This document shows, piece by piece, positions 21,302 through 32,810 of a stretch of 64,000 bases of DNA (the first letter of the stretch is position 1; the number at the start of each line of letters is the position of its first letter). The stretch is from Panagrolaimus kolymaensis (lineage: Eukaryota > Nematoda > Chromadorea > Rhabditida > Panagrolaimidae). The translations under genes and the position numbers were made by a program. The DNA lies in assembly GCA_028622995.1 (NCBI GenBank), contig JAJQJQ010000031.1, positions 1,302,001-1,366,000 of the forward strand. The letters are read 5' to 3'. The notes below the pieces were generated by a model. That model had not been told where the DNA came from. It did not search any database and saw only the letters and a program-made list of their open reading frames with translations.

Positions 21302-23916
21302 TTAAAGGAATGAATCGTTTATCGAAGAATTTGAAGGTGATGAAATAATGTTTAAGCTGCTATTGTTACTATTATCATTTGATTGTTGTTGGCGCAATTG
21401 TAGATGCCTTTTTTCGCCATTTGCTCCACAGCTATTATTTTTTCTAACTTTTGCATGTCCATTTGTGGTACACACTATTGTTTGAGTTTCAAGATTAAAA
21501 CTTAATAAACTTTCAGCAGCTGAAAAACAAAAAAAAATGCAAATTAAAAAGCGAAAATAAGGAAATTAGTCAAACTTGAATTTGGAGGCGGATAAAATCC
21601 TAAATTATTTTGTCTACTTTCAGCGTAATTTCTTTGGGTTTCTTGCCCATGACTCACAAAACTTGAGCATGTTCGAAGCTTTGGTAAATCCAATGGCCTC
21701 GATATCCATGCAGGACAGCAATTATGAAAAACTTGATGAACGCGTCTAAAAAAATAATATGAGTAAAATTAATTTCACTTTCTTTACATCAAAAAAAAAC
21801 ACGCATGTTTTCATTTTTTTATGTTTTCAATTAAATTCTTACAATTTCAAATTATAATTTTAATAATAAAAAATGAAAGAAAATGATTCAGAAAAACAAA
21901 ATGCATGTGATTTGTGCGTGAAAAAAAACAAACAAACCTGCATATGGATTTTCGAAAGCGATTACTAAAAGTAATGTAAACAAAAAATGATAATGAAGCA
22001 TTCCATAATCCAAAGAAATGGGACATAGTTTGCCAATTGCATATTTGTTGTAAATGAGGGCCAAAGCATACAGCATAGAGGAATACTGGGATGGAAGGGA
22101 ATTCAGTCACAAGCTAAAAAGAAGAAGAAAAAAAGAAGAAGAAATAAAAATCAATGAAAATAATTAATTGCTTGGGATTTAAAAAAAAATAATTGAAGTT
22201 AGATAAAAATTTAAAAAAGTTGAGAAAAAATGGTTGCTATTTATAATTTTCGCAATCAAAATCACGAAAAATTCTTGCATAAAAAATTAGGAAACTTGCA
22301 AAAAAAAAATACTAATTTTAAAATATTTGTCAAATTCATCCAAAATTTCCATATTTTTTTTAGCTTCAAAACCTAAAACAATGATGTTTTTCTTTGCTAA
22401 TCGCAATTTCCTTTTATCTTTTTTTTCAAATGTTGACTCACACACTTTTTTTTCTTCTTCTTTTTTCTTACCTGAAGTAAAGTTGTGATTAAAGTAATTC
22501 GAGTGACACATCGCTTTTCAGCGCTAAAACGTTGAGCTATTCCACTTTCAGCTCCACGTATTATTAATTTCCATACAATTGATGCAGTCATAAAAACTAA
22601 TAATGTCAAAGGGATTACAATTGCAAGAAATAGATTTGCTACAGTATGAATTTTTTCATATAATCTCATCCAAAATGCTAGAAAAAAGAAAACAAAATAT
22701 AATTTCTCAAGTAAAAAACTAAAAAAGTAGGCAACGACGACTTACTTTCAGAATTTCTAATTTTAATTATAATTAAATCGCATTTATTAAAAAAATGTAT
22801 TTTTCTATTTACTGGATAAATAAGTGAAAGAGCCATTCCCACTATTGCAATCATCAAATACCCTTTGGTAACATTTCTTTTAGTGCAAATAGTTTTAGAT
22901 TGGCTTGGAAAAAATACGTGGACATAACATTCAGCCGTCATCAGCACTGTCAACCTAAATATAAAAATGGTTTTTAGAAGCTGCCGATAGAAAGATGTGA
23001 AAAGTTTTACCACATTGCGCAAAACCCAAAAACATTTAAACAATATGCTTGATAAGGCCATAATTTCCAATACCATTGATCCATTCTTGATCCAGGTTCC
23101 CAGTATTGTATTATTCTTAAAGCTTGAGGTACAAGAAAAACCATCATTAGAGTATTCATTAACTGAAAAAATGCTTTCGTTTAGGATCGATTGCTTTCAA
23201 GAAACTTTTCGATGGATGCTTTTAAACAAAAAAATTTCCTTTTGTAACCAAAAACACAGAAAAAGTTTTAGTTGCGAGCACACGTGGGCACGGGGTGCGA
23301 TTGGGTGCGATTATCGCACCCTGCTTCGTGCTCCGTGCCACTATTTTTGGAGCTTCGTGCCTCAAAATTTCAAAAATCTAATAGAAAAAAAATTTCGATG
23401 TGGTAAGAATGAAATTTTCCTAAATTATTTTTTTTTAAAATCAACACGGTGGATCCTTTGGTATTGCTTGCTTCGTGCCCGAAAAATTTTTTTGTCGCAC
23501 CCACCTGCCCACGTGTGGTTGCGAGATTCAAAAATTATTAAGTTGTGATGAAAAAACACTTACAAGTTTTGTACAAAGCATTCGAATAGCAATATAAAAT
23601 CTTATTTGATCCGAATTATAAATAAATAAATTTAAACAATTTCCAACAATAGCTAATACAAAAACAACAAAAAATCCATAACCCATTAATTGCCGATATA
23701 ATATTGTGGTTTCACATTGATATGGAATTTGGACATTATCACATTCCTCTTGATTTTTCATTAATTTATGTATTAAAAATGCTATTTCAGTTCGATTTAC
23801 TAACTAAAAAATAACCAATTTTTAGTTTCGAAAAAAAATTATTTAAAGAAAAAACTTACATGTTCTTCATTTACCCTTACATCAGAATACCCAAATTTAA
23901 ATGTTGGATCCATCAT
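21302..23916 (-). CDS. rhodopsin-like GPCR, probably a neuropeptide receptor type
   Basis: Seven-transmembrane G-protein-coupled receptor. Eight exons close in frame: 23916-23860, 23803-23564, 23162-23011, 22954-22746, 22677-22472, 22113-21938, 21745-21576, 21519-21302 (475 residues). TM1 spans about residues 60-82 with the class A GN pair at 73-74. TM3 ends in ECY (158-160) followed by VHVFFPSQSKTICTKRN; this ECY replaces DRY, and a 'P..SKTICT' loop is seen in FMRFamide/peptide-type nematode receptors. TM5-TM6 lie in exon 5-6 and TM7 ends with NASLSFFVYITFSNRFR. The intracellular tail is long, Asn/Ser-rich and contains vicinal cysteines (HNCCP) that could be palmitoylated. Subfamily (FRPR/DMSR-like) is an inference. 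Intron 2 (23163-23563) carries a hAT-like insertion. Confidence 0.88.
23279..23517. mobile_element. non-autonomous hAT-like MITE in GPCR intron
   Basis: A 239-base GC-rich block stands out in the AT-rich intron. Its ends are terminal inverted repeats: left CACACGTGGGCA..GGGTGCGA and, on the reverse strand, right CACACGTGGGCA..GGGTGCGA. It is flanked by an exact 8-base direct repeat, gttgcgag at 23271-23278 and 23518-23525, which is the target-site duplication length of the hAT superfamily. Inside are three copies of gcttcgtgc (near 23334, 23362 and 23469) plus tandem gtgcgat words, resembling subterminal transposase-binding repeats. No coding capacity. The intact duplication suggests a fairly recent insertion. 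Confidence 0.85.
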
Positions 23917-26900
23917 AAATAATTAAAAAAGTGTGAAATTATTGTGGCTATAAACGAAAAGGGTGCGGTTAATTAAATATTTAAAAAATCCTCAAAATTA
24001 AAAAAGCAAACGAAAAGAAAAACACATAATTTTTTTGAGGTCAAAATAACTTTTTTTTAAATAATGAATGAAGTAGACAAAAGGCAAAAAATAAAAATTA
24101 AAAAACTTAATGTTTGTAATTTGAGAAATACGAACATAAAATTGAAGGGCTACGAGGAAGTTATTATTTATTGGAACAAATGTGAGAAAATAATAGAAAT
24201 AATTAATTACAAAGGTTTTAAACTTGTCTGGCAGAAATACTTTGGAAATGGGGAAATAAACTTGTAAAAATTAAAGAAAAATCGTAAAAAGCCGATTTTT
24301 CAATTAACTTTCTTAAAAATATTGTGGCAAGAAACAAAAAAGTACGACTTCTATTTTTTTTTACTTTTGATAAGTTTTATTAATGAAATAAAAAACATGC
24401 GTCAAAAAATATAAACGAAACTATGACAGGAAAAAATAAAAATCGCATGTTGAAAGTTTGAAACCAAATAAAAATAACAACAAAACAAAAAAATGCTAAA
24501 AATGCTTTCATTAAACACCTCTCATTTACGCCATTCTTAAATATATTTTACCCAACTTTTTATAAGAAAATAGCCTCCTTCATTTCCCAATTTAAAAAAA
24601 AACTCAGTCACTAAAAATAAATCTTATTTAATTTCATAAAGCTGAAAGATAAAAAAATAAGAAAACTTTTCAACCGCTTTCACTCACTGCATTTATTATT
24701 ATTTACTCAAAAACAAAACTTTATAAAAAAATTAGAAAATAAGGCAAAGTTGGATTTTTTAGTTTACTTAATCCTACAACTTACTTATTTTTGCGCGTGA
24801 GAATATTAAAAAATAAGTATATTGGAGAGAGAAAAAAAATATATAAAATTTTTTTTCAAAGTTATAAAAACGCTAAAAAAAACTCGAGAAAAAAAGGTTC
24901 ATATTCAATTTGATGTGATGGGAGAAACCCTAGCAAACAGTAAACGACGACGTATGCTACAAATTTAAATTAAATCTTAGGTTTAAGGAAGTTGTTTAAC
25001 AACTGGGACAAGGCTTTTTACCCATATAAATACATAATTTTTTTTAATAAATGTTCCATCTTTTATGACGTCGTAAACTTAAATAAAGTTTAAAAAAAAG
25101 TTTCCTCAACTTATCAGGGAAATTATAGTTGAATACAAAAAAACCTCAAATTGCAACAATAAGGATAAAATAAAAAAAAGCATTAATAATTTATGCGATT
25201 AATTGTTCCAAGCAAAAAAAGTTGTGTTTTTTGTTATGGATTTAAGCGCAAATTTAAAAACATACTTAATTTGTATTTTTTGTTAGCTCAGTAAGTTTTT
25301 TTATAGTGATCAAAGATTTTTAACCTCTAGTAGTAAGTTTTCAAAACTATATTGTTTTTGAATTTTATTAAAAAAAACTTAATTAAATTTAAACAAATGG
25401 GCTATAAAAATAAGCTCAAAAAAAAATAATAGAGTTAATTTTCATGAGACCTCAAGGTGGTTTTTTTTTCTAACAACACCTGGACCATACATATTTAAAA
25501 GAGTAACGAAACACAATCATTTTTTTTTGTCAAAAGAAATTTTTTAGACTAATTTCTTATTGAAAATAAAAAGTGGAGGAGGAAAAAGAGAATGGTTAAA
25601 TTACTAAACCGTCTTTCTTTCAATATCCTGGAGACACATGTGCCTTTCTCCCAAAAGAAAACGTCATTTTTGGATAAAACCAATTTTAGCCCTTTTTGAG
25701 TTAGCCAGCCTAATAGGGAATTGCAACAGATTTCAGCTTCAATTCACATTTACTCCAAATAATTTAAGCCGAGATTTATTTGGTATCGGCAACTATATAT
25801 TTTCAGTGCAGGAATTCTCTCATAAAATAATTTTTCTCCGACACTCCAAACGCTACTGCTACCAAAACTTTTCAAATTCATCATAACTCATTATAAAAAA
25901 ATCTTTGTGTCTATGGAAGATTTAAAAAAAACGCTGCTAAAAACCCAAAAAAAGAAGAAGGAAGATAACCAGATTTTAGATAAATAGCGTAAAACCAAAT
26001 TTGCTTTAACTCAAACTTAAATTTAATTTTCTATGTACATTTTTGTTTCCAAAAAGTAAAAAAATGCTGTTGCTCAAAAACTTGGAACTAATCTGAGAAT
26101 TCCAAAAAAATAAAACAAAGAAAATGAAACGACAAATTTCTTTTTTATTTTCTCACAAAAAAATCCTAAAAACATTAAAATATAAAATAACAAATTAAAT
26201 TTATTCTTTTAATTCGAAGAAAATTAGCAATACCTTTACTTTTTTTTATTCCTTCGTGAGAAAATAAAAGTAAAAAAGTATTATAAAAAAATGAAAGAAA
26301 AGGATGAAACATTCGAGTTAAGTATTTAGAACGTCAGTAATACGAAGAAAAAAGACTCGGATGATGATGATAGAGATGAAGCTTAGTAGCAAGTAGCTCA
26401 AAAAGCGTCAGAGGAGAGAGATAAGATGAGCTAAAAAAAAGTGGGATCCATGGTTTTTGAATACATCTTTGAATGAAGGAAGTAGGTATTAAAAAAAACT
26501 TATGATTTTTGGCGTCTACGAATTTGCAAAAAGAAAGGTATTGTTCTCCAAATTTTAGGAGCAAAAATAAAAGAAAAGTGTGTTAGTTTAAAAATAATAA
26601 TAAATGAAATTGCGTATTTTTTCTTTGAGACTGCAAAAGAATAAGTAAAAATGCGAGAAATGAAACATGAGACTCATAAAAAAAGTTTATTAATTATAAT
26701 TGCAAACCGTGATTTTGCATTCAAACATTTAAACAAGAAATGATGAACTCATAATTGTCGGAATCATAAAAAAATAAATAAAAAACATCACAATAAAAAA
26801 AGTGTGAAAAAGCATTGATGATTTTTAGAAAAAAGCAAAGTCCACCCAAAATCAACTACTTCCAAAAAAATAATATTCTCGGATGAATTTTTAATTCGAA

Positions 26901-29900
26901 ACGTGTTTTTTAGTAATAAAACATGTATACAAATAATATTTACGGCTTCGGAATTTTAAAAAAATTAAAAAGTAAGTTTTCAAAATCTATTTTTTTGAGA
27001 GCTGTCGTAGGTATTCTTGGATGAATCGAGCAAGTTTATAGTTCCAAATTACAAAATTAGTATTTCTTAATGAAAGTAAAGAAAACTAGAAAAACTTCAA
27101 AGATGATTAGTACTTTTTGTGTTTTAATAATTATTTTTAATTACGATATTATCAACAAAAAATAGAATGAGGAGGAATGAACATATTATTTATTTTCAAC
27201 AAATAAAAAAACGCCTTAAAATTAGTAATTTTTATAAATGGATGTTTCCTGTGTACTAAACTTTTGCATTTACATACAAAAAAGGATTTTTAAAAGCGAA
27301 GAATATAGAAGATAAGAAAAACATTTATTTTTGATGTCAGAAAAAAAAGATACTAAAAAGAGCAAAAATACATTTGCCGTGAATAAATTATAAAAAACTC
27401 TTTTAAAAAAATAAAATAAAAACATGCTTCAATCAAGAAAATATCAAGAAAAAAATCTTATTAATAACTCATTATTTTTTTCTTTTTTTTGCTATTTTTG
27501 AAGAAATAAAAAAATCTTAAAAGCTTTTTTTATTATTAAAAAAAGAGAGAAAAGAGAGAGAGATGGCCAGAAAAGGGCAAAAATAAATAAATAAATTTGT
27601 GTTGGGGGAAACCCTATTTTTTTTACTTTAAATGAAAATAACAAATTTTGATTTTCTGGTAATAATAATAGTTTTTGCTCGGAGAAGGTCACTCAATACT
27701 CTCGAAAAAATAGGATGAAAATTAAAGTAAAAAATAACGAAATTGCAGGATTAGAAAAATTTAAAATTAATAAAGTGGGTGGTTTTAAATATTATATTTG
27801 GGAAAAGCAAAAGTTTAAAGATTTTCAAAGTTTTTGTTTCAAAATCAAAAAGATTTTCGCAAGTTTTTCCCAGAAGACATAAAAAATAGTTCGATTCAAG
27901 TATATTTAAAAAATATTTCGGTGAGAAACTAATTTTTTAAACTAAGAATTTTTTAATTTTCAAAGAAGTGTAAACCTCTTCTTAAAATATATTTTATAAT
28001 ATTCAAATTTTATTGGTTGCATATAAAAGATTCAAACCAAGAAAAAATGTGCTGCACAAAAAACAAATAAATAGATTAAAGAGCATCAGTTGATATCCAT
28101 GGTATTTATGACTCATCTTTCTACAAATAAAAAAAAATTTCCCGTGTGAAATTCTATCACTTTTTGTTTCGAAAAAAAATAGCCGTCGTCATATTCTAAT
28201 AATTTCACACTCTTTTTCATCTATGAACTTATGAGGAGAAGCCATACTCATTTTTTTATTCAAAGAGCCATTTTTTCTCCTTTTCTTGCATAGCAGTTTT
28301 AAAACCAAAGGATACATGAGCTGTTTCTTCATGACAAACTACGTAACAATGGATTCATTAATTTTTAAAACAAACGCTCTAACATTGAGGTTCATGAAAT
28401 TAAAACTTTACAAATAAATAAAAAGATAGACAGAAACCTTTTTGTTTATCGAAGAATAAAAAATTCGATCAAAATTCAATATTAAAAAAAATCTGAGTGA
28501 ATAAAAAAAATTTGAGAAACCTTCATCGAATATTACTTCACAGATTTAAGGTACCAGCAATAGAAAAAATCCTGAAATGGAAATGTAAATTTTACTTCCA
28601 AATCTATCTAAGAAATTTTTTAATTATATTGAAACACTTTTTAAACCTTCGACACATAAAGACTCCAAAGTCTGAGACTTGTTACAGTATTAAAAAAACC
28701 GCAATAGACTTTAAAAATGTTAAAATAATCTCCTAAAAAACGATCATCTAAAAATTTAGAACCCACTGACGACCTTCTTCTCCCTTAATCAACAACGTCA
28801 AATTATACATTTTGTCAAATCCTAAAAGACTTTTACCGTTTCGAACAAAAAAATGTTTCCATGAAAAAAAACTTTTATATCCTTTCGCAATAATTCTGAC
28901 TAACAGACCGACGAAAAATTGACGAAATAAAAAAAAAATAAAGCATGACTATGAAGCCCACCAAAGTTAAAATTTGCATAGTTTTAACAAACATGAGAGC
29001 CAAAAAAATTGAAGTCAATGATAGCCACACTCTTTGAAATAAAAAAATTTCAATGGCTTAATCTTCTTTTCTTTTATTTTTTTAAATCTGTTTATTGTTT
29101 TCTCGAAAATTAAAAAAAAAAAAATAAAGTTGATATTTTTTGAAAGTATAGAAAAGTAGTTAATTCTTTTATGAAAAAAATTACAATTAACGATAAAAAG
29201 GTAAACAATTTTGTGATTTTTAGTTTTAGGATTCTTTTCTTCTTCTTTTATTATTAAATTATTTTTAAAGGAAGGAACCCTCTTTTTTCGAATATTTTTA
29301 TTATCCTTGAAATACCTTTTTTAACCTTTTATCCTAAAGAAAAAAAAGCAATTAGAGGCGATTAAGAAAATTTTTATTTTCATATCTAAATTTTACTTTC
29401 TTTAATTAAAAAGTGAAAAAGTAATTTGTTTTTTATTTTTCCAGAGATTTTTATAATATTTTTACGAGATTTTAATAAAATAGTTTTTATTGAGACTACT
29501 CCATTTTTAAATATGGGAAAAATAGAATTTACAATTACATACACCATAGATTGAAGTATTTTTTAATTCATGAAAACATGAAAGGTTTAAATTTGCAAAG
29601 TTATGTAGGAGTTCGTTAGTCGAATTTGTGCTTTTATGCTTTTGAAAGTGTTACCGTTTTGTACTCATTGAATAAGTCATAACGTTTCTTAAAGAACTTT
29701 TAACTTTGTTTGCTTCTTTACAAGTTTGAATAAATAATTAGAAATGATTTAAATATTCATATAAAAAAATTTAAGTCACATCATTATAAATCTAAGTAGG
29801 CGAGTATGTAGAAGCATTGTAACATCAGGTAAAAAAGAATATTGAAAAAATTAAAAATTAGAAAATAAAGTACAAAATTAAATTCAGCAGTCAAACACAA

Positions 29901-29929
29901 AAAAATATTAATGGAAATAATTGATAAAG
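23917..29929. other. 6 kb gene-poor AT-rich stretch
   Basis: No coding region, RNA gene or clear repeat was recognised in this stretch. Two unsupported frames exist: 24064-24267 (67 residues, Lys/Asn/Ile-rich, ATG start) and 25638-25886 (82 residues). Neither has a homologous motif or splice context. The composition is A/T-run-rich throughout. It may hold distal regulatory DNA for the GPCR gene or the 3' flank of the F-box-like gene. Confidence 0.5.
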
Positions 29930-32133
29930 TTAGTTGGCATCCAAATTTATTATTGTAAATTTGGCAACGCTTGGTTTTTCTTTTCTCGGCTTCCATGTTT
30001 GAAGTAGAAATTTTAATGAATTATAAAATAATGTATCATATTCCACAATACCTTTGAATCCACTAAAAAGCATTTTAACATACGCTTTTGGTGCCAACGA
30101 TTTCTAAAATAAAAGTCTTTCGCAAATAATTATAAATGAAAGAAAAAAAAATTTAACTAACTTGTAATAAAGTGTGAAACAATTCAATGTTAATAGGGCT
30201 ATCTATATATTCAAGGCAAAATCTTTTAAGTTTTTTATTCCATGACATTGAATGTAAATGATTCAAGGTATAAGGCTTTATTACACAAGGACTTAAACTA
30301 AAAAACAAATAATTCGAAAAGAAACTTTGCAAATGATAAAATGGAATGTAAAATTTGTTCTGGTGTTTTGTTTAAAATAATAACAAGCCTACCTAATATC
30401 TTCAACACCAACTAAATAACACAAATAATTTTCAATCCCTTCTTGCTCCTCATTTTTGTTAACAGAGTGCCATTTTTTAATCCTTTTTGTTTGAGTTAAA
30501 AATTCCATATCTTTCAATGTAAATGATGTATATAAATTTATTTCAACTGCATCACACCTGGCGATTTTGGGAGTGATTGCTTTTAAAATTCGATAACATT
30601 CAAATTTATTGCAAATCCAAATTTTATTTTTGAAGTATTTTGATTCCAAAATTTTGTCGTTGACAGAAAAAATATTTGAGCCAATTTGTAACATTTTATT
30701 GATTTCCTGGATTTCTTTAACATTATCAATAATAAGAAAAGGAAGTTTGGTTAAAAAATATTTGCAACTTTTTTGAAGCTTTCTCATTACTTTACCATTT
30801 GCTGTATTAATAATATAATTTATAAATGAAGAATGAAATGGAAAAGTTTGTTCTTGCCCAATTAATGGTTTTGATTTAAATGATTCTGCCAAATCAAAAT
30901 CAAAGCTAGTTTTAAGTAATGTCTTTGCTGGATCTTTCCCTAAACCTTTGTAAATTTAAAAAAAAAATTTCTACAGAATAACGTACATTAATTTTCTGCT
31001 ACACAACATTCAAACTTTGAACAGCAAGTTTTACCAAATTTTTGAGATTTTGAATTATATATTTCTTTGAAATAATTGATGAACTTTTTCATATTTTTAT
31101 ATCGAAATGAAATATTAATTTCAGCATCAGTAATCGCATTTTTCTGAAATTTTTATTTGTTATTTATAATTGTAAAAACTGGCATCTCACCTGAAGGAAT
31201 TTGAAATACAAATAAACATCAATGGGACCTTTTAAATGCTCAAGGACAAATTTCTTAAGCTTTTGTTTCCAAGGAATTGAAAGTAACTTTTTCATTGTTT
31301 CTGCTGTTACCCAACATTTGTGGATACTTTAAAAAAACACCTCAGTATAAATATATATAAAAAATTTTACCTAAAACTTGAAATATTCGGCGCAAGAACT
31401 AAAATTTCTTCAAGTGGAGCTCTAGCCCTGAAACGAAAAAAACAGATAAACATTTTCTCATAAAGCAACAAGTTTTCAAGAATATTATTTTTAAGTAAAA
31501 AACATTAAATAAAACTATTGGAATTCAATAAAATATGAACTCTGCTCATTTTTCATCGGAGTTATGGAAAGAAAATTCAACATACCCTTCAGTTTTTTTC
31601 CAATTTTTTTTAGAAGGGTTATTAGAATCAGAGAACTTTGGAATGCCACCATCCTGATTTCCAAGAACGTAAATATGGACATCAAACAACTCTAAACTTT
31701 TTAGATTTTTGGAAGATTCCATCAAAATTTTAAATTCTTTAAATAATAATTCGATGTAAGTGAGTGAAATCTTAAAACCATTAAACCGACAAATTTTTAC
31801 AATCAATTCTCGCATTGAGTTTCTTGGACAGCTGGTTTTAATTTCCTGTGAAACCCATATTTTTTTTATGTTATTTTCCCAATTTTCAATTTCATAAAGA
31901 TCAAGACTATCATCATATTTCTCGAGTTCAAATCTATGTGAATCCCAATTAAAATTAATTGAATCAACAATAAAATATGGATTTTTATTGAAAAAATATT
32001 TACAAGTTCTGTAAAATTTCTGCACAATAAATGCATTAGCATTTTCAAAAATATATTTTATAATTGATTTAGAAATAGCAAAATCCTGTTTTTTAATATT
32101 ATTTTTAGTATATTTTATTATTCTTGATTCCAT
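29930..32133 (-). CDS. F-box-like 'CKYF' family protein with two tandem units
   Basis: Member of a clade IV nematode-type F-box-like family. Seven exons: 32133-31586, 31427-31371, 31326-31191, 31143-31005, 30945-30393, 30297-30162, 30103-29930 (580 residues). Unit 1 starts with SKSIIKYIFENANAFIVQKF then RTCKYFFNKNPYFIVD; unit 2 has HSSFINYIINTANGKVMRKL then KSCKYFLTKLPFLIID. Both then carry an LRR-like tail with the matching lines PWKQKLKKFVLEHLKGPID and SWNKKLKRFCLEYIDSPIN. The F-box would recruit Skp1 and the tail a target. The join between units is the weak point: it uses a poor donor (gtgtag at 31004) and acceptor acaaag. Alternatively unit 1 ends at a TAA at 30990-30988 (298 residues) and unit 2 is a separate gene, but unit 2 then lacks an upstream ATG. 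An ATG upstream at 32193 was rejected in favour of 32133. Confidence 0.72.
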
Positions 32134-32810
32134 TTTGGAGAGAAAGCAACAAAAGTCGTACAAGAATATATTGAGAGAGAGAAATAATGCCAAAAATAAA
32201 GAAGAAGCTTTTGGCTTTCATTTGACTCTTTTTTTTCCATTGTCGAAACTTTTTCTTCCTTGATTTTACAATTCCCATGAAAATATAAAAATGGCAGACA
32301 AAAAATAATTCCTTTGGGACTTTTTGTTTGTTTTATTTTCATTTTTGAAGAAATGAAATAAATTATAGCTTCTTAAAAAAAGTTTAACCACAATAGCTTG
32401 GGACATTAAAGAAAAAAATTTCCATTCTATTTTTGATATGCGCAATATTTGAATGTGTATGTGAGGAACTATTTTTATGCTCATAATACATTGGATGAGT
32501 CTTTTACTCTTCCACAAAGAAAGAACAAACTACAAAGCGGGAACTCTAAAACCAAATAAAAAATATGGGTTTTTTCCCTCTTCCATAGTTGTTGTTTGTT
32601 CATTGGCAAGAAACTTCAACCGTTTTTCAGCTTTAAAAAGAATGCATTTGTCTTTATTTTAAGTCAAAAAAAAACTTTTTTCATTTCCTAAAGAGGGAGT
32701 TTTAATTCATTTTATTTTTCTATTCTAAAAATATTTAAGATATGTAAGTTTAAATATTTTTTGCCATAATTTTAATATTCTATTCCTAGAAAAGCATAAA
32801 TGCTAATGAA
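32134..32810. promoter_or_regulatory. divergent region between two F-box-like genes
   Basis: 677 bases between start codons of two divergently transcribed, distantly related F-box-like genes. No coding content is convincing. Both promoters should lie here. Confidence 0.4.

Noticed and set aside
24064..24267. ATG-initiated 67-residue frame upstream of the GPCR gene
   Set aside because: Lys/Asn/Ile-rich translation expected by chance in AT-rich DNA. No splice context, motif or paralogue.
25638..25886. 82-residue plus-strand frame in the gene desert
   Set aside because: No recognisable motif, no flanking exons and no ATG context. Considered a chance frame.
29784..29996. Minus-strand hydrophobic 70-residue frame (MEAEKRKTKRCQ...)
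   Set aside because: It overlaps the last exon of the F-box-like gene in another frame, and the spliced model explains this DNA better.
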